Shown here piece after piece: positions 35,324 through 46,189 of a stretch of 64,000 nucleotides of DNA. Position 1 is the first letter of the stretch. Each line of letters starts with the position of its first letter. The stretch is from Costus lasius. Taxonomy: Eukaryota > Streptophyta > Magnoliopsida > Zingiberales > Costaceae. A model generated the notes under the pieces. It was not told the origin of the DNA. It saw nothing but the letters and a program-made list of their open reading frames with translations, and did no database searches. The stretch spans positions 8,105,957-8,169,956 of the forward strand of contig CM050450.1 of the NCBI GenBank assembly GCA_027563935.2, read 5' to 3'. Both the position numbers and the translations under genes were made by a program.

Positions 35324-37943
35324 TGCAGCTCTAACTGCCAAGTTTTGAAGTGAATGTAAAAGATCAATCTCAAGGGAAAAGTGGGGAACATTAAAATTTA
35401 AATAAAACCTCCAGTAACTGAAGCCGTCAACGAAGGGAGAATTCTTCTTTGATGGAGATTGCAATGAGTTTAAAATGTGAATTGGACGGACGATGTATTT
35501 ATAAAAAAAAAATACTTAAATAAATATTATACCTAAAAAAACAAGTATGAGAAAAAGTATCAATTTCAACTCCTGAAGATATCTAAAAAGAATGAAGAAT
35601 AAAATATATCTTAAAGAATAATAAGCTTATCTCAAACAAACATAAATCACCGTCAATAAAAAAACCTTCAATTGGTACGCCTTAGTATCGCTTATATATT
35701 TCACAACAATTTACACTTATTATTTAGCACAAACATTACGGAAACTACATTTCACAATAGTCTACAAGTAGCATTTAACTCTTAATTGTAAAAAGAAATA
35801 TACATAATAAGTAAAAAACAATTTCACTTGGACAATTGAATTCGGTTAATTAGCAACGTAAATTATAAAGAACAACTTATCAAAATCATTCCAAACACTA
35901 TAGCGAGGTGTGTATACTCATACATGATGCAATATCAGAAGTGTGGTTCCGAACACAACGTCACTGTGGAAGATCATGGACTGTCGGCAGCCGGCCTAAG
36001 AGGCGATGTGGCAGTGACCTTATGCAAGAAGCAATGCGGTTTTCGACTCGCTAGAAGCCTCGCAACAACCCGCTCCAATCAGAAAATTGCCGCCTCTCGC
36101 TCGGAGGAGAAGTAGAAGAAGGCTTAGTGCGGGGAAGAAGCGAAGACTCGCCGGACGCCTGCAACAGTCCGCTCCAATCAAAAATTTTGTGGCCGCACGA
36201 TCTAAGGAAAAAAAAGCTTAGGGCGGGGAAGAAGCTAAAAGCCTAAAAACTGAAGTGCCGAGAAATAGGGCTTTAGCCTTCTGCGGTAACCGGTGTAAAA
36301 AGGCCATTTTGCAGAAAAACCCAGGTTATTCACACTACTTACACAATTTCGATAAGACACTTTATAAAAATTCACTCAAAATTAAGGACGAGTTTAGTGT
36401 TTGTTAGACCATTGTTTTAGTATAATTTTATATTTAAATATTATAATTAAATAATAATAATAATATATACGAGAATATATATATATAAATAAATTTTACT
36501 TTTATAAAAAAATTAAATTTTAAAAAATTCAATAAAATATATAATTACTTAATTAATTAAATTTTAATATATAATATAATTAGTAAAATATATTAAAGTT
36601 AATTAATTATATTTATTATATATTTTTTATAATTAAATAAATTTTATTTTTAAAATTTAAAATAATTATTTTTATAAAATTATCAATTTTTATAAGATTA
36701 ATAATTAATTATAATTAAATTTATTAACTAAGATTATTATACATCATATTAATTAATATATATCGAGGCCTAAATGACTCTAAACTTGAACCGTGATTCC
36801 ATGCATTAGAATAATTTAATAATTTTATTGAAAATTCTACTATATTTTTAAAAAGAGAAAATTTTTAAAAATTGTTTTCTATTTTTTTTTGATGAAATAC
36901 TTCTATTTCTAATATTCATAAGCATTGGGCAAGCAATGAAAATAACAAAAATAAAATAATAAAAATGCATTTTACATAATATTTGAGAAAATTTTGTTTA
37001 TTATGTATGTTTACTCCACAAACATAATTTATTCCACAAATAAATAACGCGTAGGCATGTTTAGTTAGTTCCACATAATTTGGTAAAAAAAATAAAAAAA
37101 AAAACTTGCAATTTTTATAAATTACACCCTTGAAATTTTTTTATTGAAAAGTAAAAATGTCTTGTTAAAAAATAATGAACTGGCCTTTATTTGATTTTTT
37201 AAAAAAATTATAATATTGGATATTTTAATGCTTTATTTTAGCTCACTTTTTATAAAATTATATCTTTTTATTTTAAATATTATTTTCTTCATTTGATACA
37301 TGACTTAAGAACGATTTTTGCAATAGAATTACCCGTATTTTGGACTATCTAAATACTATGTATATGTTAGAGGAAAAATAAAAGTGAAAGAAATGAATAT
37401 AATTATAAAATATTAAAGTAAAGTGGGACAAAAAAAATTAATATTTTCTTAACTATGTATGTACAAGGAAAGAAAAAGGAGAGAAATGAATGATAGAAAA
37501 GAAAAACTAAATTTTTCTTGGTATACGAGAAAAGAACAAAAAATAAACGAAGAAAAATTCCTAACTTTTCTTTCGAATCCTGATTTGGAAAAAATAAAAT
37601 CTTAATTTTTTTTTTTTTTTTTTTTCTTTCTCTCCTATTTCCATCTATTTTCTATCCTTACGTGTATACAGCCTAATTGTGTTCCTTCACAATGTGTTTT
37701 TAAGTAAAAAAATACTATGAATAATTCCAACGAAAACCAGGATAAATTTTCCACAGAAGAAACGATTTCACAAACGTCCATCACACAAACCTTATCACTC
37801 AGAAAACAAACATACAAGAAAAAAAAATTTATGTCATGCTATACATTCTTCATTTCCAGAAGAAAACTGTAAGCTCAATGCATCCGGCATTGCTCTCCAA
37901 TACAATGAACAAAAGAACTTGACTCAGTATAGCCACTTCATTC
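35324..37943. other. BMS1 promoter/leader and AT-rich spacer
   Basis: 35324-35470 is probably the BMS1 5' UTR. Around 35960-36250 is a GC-richer patch containing an imperfect tandem duplication (unit about 95 bp, see separate entry). 36420-37620 is extremely AT-rich with TA repeats and a long T run ending near 37626. The 3' UTR of the pseudokinase gene should lie just left of 37944. No other gene was seen. Confidence 0.55.
36046..36237. repeat. Imperfect tandem duplication upstream of BMS1
   Basis: Two adjacent units of about 95 bp share CGACTCGCxxGAAGCCT / AGACTCGCCGGACGCCT, CCGCTCCAATCA, a CCGC-CTCG patch, and end GCTTAGxGCGGGGAAGAAG. Each unit carries a CCAAT-type box (CTCCAATCA). The GC-rich island sits about 0.7-0.9 kb upstream of the BMS1 start, so promoter duplication is possible but unproven. 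Confidence 0.65.
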
Positions 37944-40900
37944 CTAGCTCGCTTCAGACGATATAATCTCTAGCTCGGCCCACCAGAGAGGCGATACCTT
38001 GGGCGTCGCGCCGTCGGGAGGCATGGCAGTGATGTCCCTCAACCTCCTCGTGACCTCGGCCATTGTCGGCCTTTCATTTGCTTCTGTGTGAATGCACCAG
38101 CCTATTACTTCGCAGAGAGAATCGAAAGTTTCTTCGCTGAAGGAAGTGAGAGTTGGATCAACCAAATGTTCCAAGGGCTTCTCGCCATTCAGGTTGCATG
38201 AAGCCCAGTGCTCAAGAAGACCATACTCCTCTGAGAAGAAGGGCCTGCCTGATAATATCTCCAAAAGAAGCAGGCCGAATCTATGCACTAAACTCTCGGG
38301 TTGCGATGGCGATGCCGAATGATTTGAGCCAGAAGAATCCAACTCGGCCTCTTTAGTATCGCTCCAGAATTGCATGTCTGATAACTTAGCAGCATAGTCA
38401 TCTGTTAGATAAATGGTGGATGAGTCGATGCTAGTGAGGAAGACAGGGGGGTTGAGCTGCTGCATGTGCTCCAGACAGTATGCTATTCCCATCGCAATCC
38501 TTAGCCTCATTGGCCAATCCAAATGCTCTGCTTCTTTAACTGCAAATTGCACCAAAAGGATAAGGTCTCAATGTTAGCATAAAAATGTCAGTACTAAGGT
38601 TTCAAGTCTTAGCCGACGTAGTAGTTTAGTGGTAGAGTTGTCCAATTCTTGGTTCAATTTGAGATACCGAATCGAACCAAACCAAAATTTTTAATTTGGC
38701 TCAATTACAATCCAACAAGTTTGGTTGGTTTGGTTTTCTATTCAACCTAAAATTTTAGGCTGAACAAAAAAAACCAAAATTTTAATAATATAATTTTAAA
38801 TTTTCTATAAATAATATGTTAAACTATCATGCTATTTAAAAGCAATACTATAATAATATAAAATATTTAAAAATATGTTCGATTTAACCCCAACCGAATC
38901 GAACCAAACCGAACGCAAGAATTTCAACTTGATTTCTATTCAGATTTTGGGTTATGTTCGGTTTTAACTTATTGATACCGGTGGTATCAGACGCAAATAG
39001 CGATACCAAAACCATATCAGACGCAGATAGTGATACCAATACCATTCAGTCGGTTTTTAAATCTTTGGTATAAATCGGTCTGATATTAGATTGATATACC
39101 AATATGGAGTGAGAAAAAAAAACTTTGATTAGAGTATCAACATATGATATGAAATAGTTACCATGCAGATGCTCAAAAAGTGTCCCGTTTGGAGCATATT
39201 CAAACACCATCATCCTGGTGAAAGGTGCACTTTCCTCACAGTACCCCAGCAGGTTCACAAAATTCTTGTGGTTCACTCTAGACAGCAATGTAATCTGATG
39301 AAACAACCAGCTTCCATTAGGAGGATGACTAAACCAAACGACCCAAATTTTTGGAGAAATGTAAGTAGAAAAGCAAACCTTTTTCCTAAATTCGGACTCA
39401 GATTGCTTTGACCAGTCCTTTGCAGATTGAACCACACTCGAAATCACGGATATTTCGACTCCACTTGATAATGTACCCTTGTAGAGCATGCAGCCTGATA
39501 GAGATCCTATGATATTGCTGAAGTCTTCACAAGCTGCTTCTAGCTCTGATCGTCTGAGTGCAGGCAAACCTATAATTTTGAGGAGTAATTTGGGTTGAGG
39601 TAAACAAAATGGAAAAAGAGAAATCAATAGAATCAAACATGAAGGAAAAAAAAAAGCTACCAGTCACAAATGCTTTTTGCAGTTGTCCACTTAAGCCTGT
39701 TGCCCAAGGTTTAATAGTCACAACCTTGTTACCTCTCCAGCAAAGCAAGTAGACAGCAGATAAGGCAAGTAGACAGGAAACGGATCCAGCAACTGACGTG
39801 CACACTACCCACAAAGTAACATGATTTTGGTGCGAATTTGCAGCCGAAGGATTGTCGACGGGTTGCGGAAATGGAGTGGATAGAAATGAAGGTGCAGCAC
39901 CAAAATCATGTTGGTTCTTTGGTTCAGGTGCTGGAGATTTAGTTACCGGTGCAAATGGTGCCGGCGAGGGCGATTGCATATGCGAACCATTCTTACTTTT
40001 CCTATGGTGTTTGCGTTTATGCGCTGGTGCGGGTTCTGGTGCTGGTGTTGGAGAATGGTTTGCTAGTTGCAGAAGTTTCCGAATGGAAGCATGTTTCATA
40101 TTTCTACAATAGAATATAACAAAGTTGAGAAAGTAAATGAGGGAATGTATTGAACATGCATATTTTCTGCTATTGAATGCTTTTACAAGTCTGCATTTCT
40201 ACTCGGATAAAAGTTCACGAGCATCCAATTCAATATATACACAGGCCAGTTTTGCAGTCAATCCATATAAACATCATGAGGTTTCATGACTAGAAAAGAC
40301 TATGAAATGATCCAAGAAACACATCTCAGTGCAGAAGGCTTAACAATATGAATCACACTGAACAATCTACTCTAGAGTGTTAAAAAATTTCGACCCATAA
40401 TTTCCATTTGTGGGGAAAAATTTACTAAAAATCAAGCAAAAAAAGTTGCTAAAAGAACTCAAATGCTGATTTCATTATCAGATTTAGAGATAAAACAATA
40501 CCTTGTTGCCAATCGTTCTTTCGATGATAACATGCCTTCATCAAAGTTGAGCTCTGAAAGCATATTGAGCTCATGAAGATCAGATGGCATGCTACCAGTG
40601 AACCCATTGCCCCTAAGAATGCTGCAAAGTGGAATAAAAAAGTAAACATGTCACACTTGCAACCGTGCACGCAGCATCTATGAGAAAATCCTCTCTTACA
40701 TAATTCTCAAGGATAAAAGGTGGCTCAGATAAGGTGGAACTTGTCCTGAAAGATTGTTGTGCCCCAAGTCCAACACCTCCAGACTCTGCAAAGCTGACAA
40801 CTCTCTTGGGATGACTCCAGAAAATGAGTTATTATGCAGAATACTGCAAAAGGAAACAAGTATATGGTCAACTTTAAATAGATCTTTTTAACTTAAAAGC

Positions 40901-42685
40901 CAACGGCAAAATTAAGTTGAAATATTGTTAAGAAATAAATTTTGTTAAACAAACTTTCCCAAGAACTTCAGTTACTTTGGTGGATGACATTGATTCTTTA
41001 CCAAGGAATTTTCCAAGGACAGAAACAAAAAAAAAAAAAATCAATCTAGTACTTCATGACCTTTACAGACTAGTCCAAGAAACTTGAACCTGCAATTGAT
41101 TTGGTTGCCCATGTAGATCAATCATTTAGATAAAAGAATCACTTAAGTAGAAAAAGAATAAAAAAGTCTCTCCAGATTTCTCATGATGAGAGGTCAATCA
41201 TCTCAAAATGATGAACCAATTAGGTGGGTTCTCTCCCACCTCTTAAACCACAGATCTTCTACTCTCTTACCAATGTGAAATTATTAAATGAGCGCCCAGC
41301 TCATCTTTAGGGCTTAACTTCGTCATCTCATGACACTAGGCTTGAGAATGATATGTCTATTAATTTCAATGAGCCTAGAGATTGGATTGTTGAAGCAACC
41401 GTCACATGGAAGCTCAGCAAGTCAATGATACATACATAATATAATATAATGGAGATTGTGAAATATGTTCATAGTTTCCTTTACTACGCTGGCTCTATTC
41501 ACTATAAGAAACCAACCAAACAAGTTTTTGTTAAAAGAAGAAAGGGAGAACATGATGGTCCATAATGAGCATACTTAAAGATAAATTTATAAATTACCTT
41601 AAAGAAATTTTGCCTTAACATTACTTACGTTTTCCTTCCATTGAAGGGAACATTTTAGAGTTGGGCAACCTTTTCAATTATGCACAAAAAGTAGTACCTT
41701 CTCTCATCTACTACTACAATAACACAACTTTGTTTACTTGCCTTAATAAAAATTCTGCATGTATATGGCTATTGATATGCATTAGCAGAAAATACTTACA
41801 GAGACTTCAAGTGGATAAGCTTTCCAATTTCAGGTGCAATCTTTCCTCTAAGATCAAGATCCTTCAAATTGCTACAAGGAAAGCCAAACAGAGCATAACT
41901 GAGTTCCAAGGTCGACAAAGTTGGCTCTTACTGTTAGACGCGATAAATGTAGGGAAAGTAGAAAGTCTATCAAGTGTAAACAAGTGGCTTTGTTTAAGAG
42001 ATCTTCGACCTCTAATTTTTCTGTCCAAAACTTTGAGATATTGTACTGGGAAATTAACATTAGTTTTTTTTTCTTTTGCAGACAAATGCTTTGTGTTCTT
42101 GCATTTTGATATTATCCTTTTGAATGTTTCTCAAATAAAGCATCTATTAATAATTCTGCACATATCTTGCTAATCAGATGGGGGAAGAACCGAAGAACTG
42201 AGGAGGAAAATAGATACTTTCAGCATTGAATCTGGTTTAAATTATCTAAAAGAAGTTACAAAGCTAGCAAGAAGAGCTACTTCGAAGTTAGGCTAGGTAA
42301 TCGATGGAGGGGAACTTTACTACTTACAGAGCTACGACTTTGCCGTCCTCGCAATGAACACCAAACCAGAAGCACAGATCCAACCTCTCCGCTTCGTCCC
42401 AATCCGCCAGAGCTCCATAGGGATCGAATTCCACGCTCGCTTTAAACCTCAACAGCGCCCACCCTACCATCACATACAAAACCCTCTCAAATCCCAGCCT
42501 CTTGCACCAAGCCCAGACCTGAACTCTATAAGCCACAAAAAAAAGGAAAGCAAGCAGCACACACCTTCGTCATTTGTAGACGCTCCAACTTCCAGAGCGC
42601 CGAAGAGCAGCGACACAACCAGCAGCGAGCACAGCACGAGAGTCCTCCGGCCGCCAGTCCCCGGCTCCGAATCCCGCGAGGTCAT
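37944..42685 (-). CDS. LRR receptor-like pseudokinase, MRH1/MDIS2 type
   Basis: Nine exons (42685-42565, 42463-42328, 41871-41800, 40843-40700, 40621-40502, 40103-39661, 39569-39379, 39294-39162 and 38539-37944) join in frame to 651 codons. A signal peptide (about residues 1-35) precedes an LRR N-cap ([20 protein letters not shown]...[14 protein letters not shown]). Exons of 72 and 144 bp then hold one and two LRRs. A proline-rich basic linker, a transmembrane helix (about 293-320) and a C-terminal kinase fold follow. This order and phrases such as [18 protein letters not shown] and ERPTMAEV fit the MRH1 (At4g18640)/MALE DISCOVERER subfamily. Active-site residues are gone: no GxGxxG loop ([11 protein letters not shown]), no VAIK lysine, no HRD ([13 protein letters not shown]) and no DFG (LSDMQF), so it is probably catalytically dead and acts as a scaffold or coreceptor. 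Root-hair or pollen-tube roles known for relatives cannot be assigned here from sequence. Confidence 0.92.
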
Positions 42686-44412
42686 CAGCACCAGAACAGA
42701 ACCGCGCCAAAAGAGCAATCTTGGGCGAGAATACGGCCGGCGACCGAGCTGAAACCAAACGATCGGAAGCGAAGTACGCAGAAAGCAGGAAACTTTGGAT
42801 CATTCACTCGAGGTAAGCTGGATTCCGAGGAACAAAATTGGATCTTTGCGTATAAATGGATGGCGCATTGGTTTGGTGGTCTGTTTCTTCATCGACTATC
42901 AACAACACTGGAGATGGGAAGTCGATGGGGAAGAGAAGAATTGGAAGAGAGGTGAGCCGTTCCTGTTTGGTGTGTTCTTTTTTCTTTTTCATTCATTCAA
43001 GCATTCCACCTTTTTATCATCTATTATTTTTTTCTCAAATTATTTTGATCCGAAGACTGGATTTGACTTGTAAATTTACAAGAAGTTCAGAAGAATGAGA
43101 TGGAAGGCACGTTAGAGGCGTGAGCAGGGGGTAAGCGTGTCGAGTATCACAGCCTGGGAGGAGAATTCTTTTCTTTTTTCCCCACTAATTTGTACCAAGA
43201 AATATGGGTCGCATGACGAGGATTCTGTAGGTCAACGCTCGAATTAGTTGACTACTTTTAATAATGGATACAATTTATAAGTCATTTTTTCAAAAAATGA
43301 ATACATAAGTTAATCAATTAATTAAAGTTTAAATTTGGAAGGGGAGTCCGCCAGTCGCCATAAGACAGCGGCCCACAACGGTGGAAACATCGTTTGTGGC
43401 AAGACTATTGAGAATAGTTCCAATTTAATGGATTGACTAAAATGACCTAACATTGCTCATGACAAATTATCGACTACGATAAGAGTATGATTGTATCATC
43501 TATTTGAGTTATTTTTATCTGAGTCTAACCATGAATTGCATCTCGGACTAGTCGAGAGTATGATTTTGTATAAATACACAAAAGTGATGCGTGTGAGCCA
43601 ACCAATGGATGAGTCCGTTAGGACAAAATAGGTTTTAGAGAGAGGTGGGCGGGATCTATTGCTTCCTTTGGGAGCTGATTTTGGTCAATTTGCGCTGAGC
43701 AGTGCGTGGAATTGGAGAAGAATGCGACGGGAGATTAATTGTGAAGCAAGCAATGCTGGTTGTTTACTTGTTGCTTTTTTTATTTTGGAATATCATTGTG
43801 ACTCCATTATCTTTTTATTTTTTAAATTATTTTTTCTTTTCTCAATTGGAATAATTGGGATAATCAGTTGATCTAATCGTACTTGGGAGTTTCAATAATA
43901 ATAATTTATAAAAATTAATTGTGGCACAGTAATTAATGATGCAATGATCACAATGACCCATACATGTTAATTAAATGGATGCTTTCTTTTACGGCTAGAG
44001 CAACTCTTGCAATTATGAACACCATCATCATACCAAAGTGGCATGCAATTGAAGACATTTGGGATATTAGCTTATTCTAAATTTTAGGTTATTGATTCTT
44101 GGAGATAAGTTGTTTATGGTATAATTTTTGGAGTGTACGCATACAATTTGTTCATTTAGAATGTAGATATTTGTGGTATTTATACGTGGGCTACGTTGAG
44201 TATAAGAGAGGACGTATATTTTCTTTCTTTTTTTTTTAGTATTATGATGAACTCATTGTATTTAGATGAGTTATTTTGTGCTTAGTATAAGTTGAGCGTG
44301 TGCTATCTAAGTAGGTGATATTGTGTTCATTAATATTAAGAGAAAAAAAAGGAACTATAAGTTTGGCAAAAAAAAAAAAAAAAAATCTCACACCTATCTC
44401 AATCCGACTTGC

Positions 44413-44461
<49 letters not shown>

Positions 44462-44930
44462 TATTCTTATATATATATATATATATTAAAAATTATAAAT
44501 TCCTCACTTGACTTATTTTTTTGTGTATGTTATATATATTAATATTAGAGTAAAAATATATTTTTAGTTATTTTTTTTATCGGGTTAGGTTTTTTTGTAG
44601 GGACCTAACTCCTGGATGGGGTCGAGATTTTCTAATCTCGTGAGGTTCGAAATTGGGGTTGGGTATGAGATCAGTTTAAGAGTGGTCAAGTTAGGGCGGG
44701 TTCACCTTGATGCTTTCCCAAGGGGGATGACAAAAAAAAAAACCAAAAAGGAGAGGATAGAAAGCGTAGCATGTGAATGATCGCCGCGAGCTGATTGGCG
44801 GAGCAAGCTTGTGGGGGGAGGGAGGGAGACAGTTGGGAAGGCAAGCTTGCTGCATGGGTTGGAGATAATTGATGGTGGCATGAAGGGACCCAAGAACTTC
44901 ATAATCAAAAGCCTAGACCCAACGTTCTAG
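42686..44930. other. Pseudokinase 5' region and AT-rich spacer
   Basis: 42686 to about 42850 is probably leader and promoter of the pseudokinase gene. The rest is AT-rich spacer with a TA microsatellite (44416-44455) and poly-A runs. No supported gene. Confidence 0.5.
44416..44487. repeat. (TA)n microsatellite
   Basis: An uninterrupted TA repeat of about 40 bp at 44416-44455 is followed by a second TA run of about 18 bp at 44470-44487. Confidence 0.95.
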
Positions 44931-46178
44931 TGTCACGTCCTGAATTAATATAATATTTTTTTACGATTTTACATTTGAGTCAACACTTGACTCAAGTTCG
45001 AATACACTCACACAGAGGTCATAACGGTCGAGACCGTTGAATTGGACGCAACTAGCGGAGACGATTCCTCGAACTGACCCCCAGACCGACTATGAATTCT
45101 GCAGAAGATCGCTACCGTTCTAACACGACTTGGATCAATGCTCGTGATTCACTGAGAATCGATGTCGTCAAGTTAAACCGAGTTCACCCGAATCCAAAGG
45201 GGACCCACTCGTAATCGACCGCGTTGGACAGAGTCCACAACAGTTTTCGAGCACACTCACATGCCGGAGAGAGAACAGAAGGGAGTAACTGGCCGGGGAA
45301 TCGGACTCACTCACTCGTCTGAAGATCAAGCCAGTGCCCGGTGATTGTGGACGGTTGTCCACACGGCGTCGCACGCCGGTGATGGAAAAAACCCGGTCAG
45401 CTCCTCACTCGCACGCCAACGAAGAGGCCGGACGACGCTTTGAAGGTGACGTCTCACGTAAGGGACGAAGGAACTGCCGGACTTGTCCTTCTCACGCGTT
45501 GGAGAGAACGGTCAGAGAGTAGGTTCACCCGAAGGCAACCAAGCAGGCTGGCGAAGGCCGACGCTGATGGAGCAGCGCTTGCACGAAGGCGAGCACGGTT
45601 GAGAAGGGACGATGCGGACGAGGGTGGCACTCGCCACCCTATTGCTACTCCGACGGAAGAGGATGCTGACACACGCCGGCGATAGGAGGCGCCAGAAAGG
45701 AACGACTGCTTGAGCGGTGGTGGAGGACGGCGGCGAAGAGGATCGAGAGAGAGGGTGGAGTTTGCCGCGGCGTTCCACCTCCAACCCGCACCACCGGGAC
45801 ACCAGGGAACCTCCGCCGACAGCGTTTGACAAGAAGAGGTAGATCACCGGAGGGGAGTCCTGAGGTGTCGGGGAGAGAAATCACGTCGAAGACGAAGCGA
45901 TGCCGCACCCCGTCGTCCTCTCTCTCTTTTTCTCATCGCCGTTCTCGTCGAGTCAATGCTGACGTCCCATCACCCACTCGCCTCGGCTGCGACGCGTCAC
46001 ATCGCGTCCATGCCACGCCACGCGATCAGACGAATTCGCCGTGCGATTCGTCCGTTGGGCAAAACGAATTCGAATTCGGATTTAGGCGGCGTCCAACCCG
46101 ATTCGTCAAATAGGTAAAAGTGAGATTGGACCGAGCTGTAATTTCGGCCATGCCCAAATTTGGCCTCCAAGCCTAACA
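44931..46178 (+). mobile_element. Probable solo LTR (Gypsy-like)
   Basis: The sequence starts TGTCACGTCCTGAATTAA, a typical plant Gypsy LTR start, is GC-rich in its middle (45000-46100) and ends ...CCTAACA. CTAG flanks both sides (44927-44930 and 46179-46182), which could be most of a target duplication. No primer-binding site or coding region follows. Sequence from about 46190 onward belongs to a repeat that recurs near 48037, so the LTR must end before it. The numerous arginine-rich frames inside are not supported as genes. Confidence 0.5.
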
Positions 46179-46189
46179 CTAGGCAAGAA

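Noticed and set aside
41661..42173. 170-codon plus-strand frame
   Set aside because: It overlaps the pseudokinase LRR exon 41871-41800 on the opposite strand and its introns. No family features.
42354..42752. 132-codon plus-strand frame, Pro/Ser-rich
   Set aside because: It is antisense to exons 1-2 of the pseudokinase gene, which fit the signal peptide and LRR N-cap.
44630..44690. GGTTCGAAAT motif suggesting a tRNA T-arm
   Set aside because: No matching acceptor stem, D-arm or anticodon arm could be folded around it.
45440..46113. Several arginine-rich frames in GC-rich sequence
   Set aside because: Short overlapping frames on both strands inside a probable solo LTR. No conserved domain or splice pattern.
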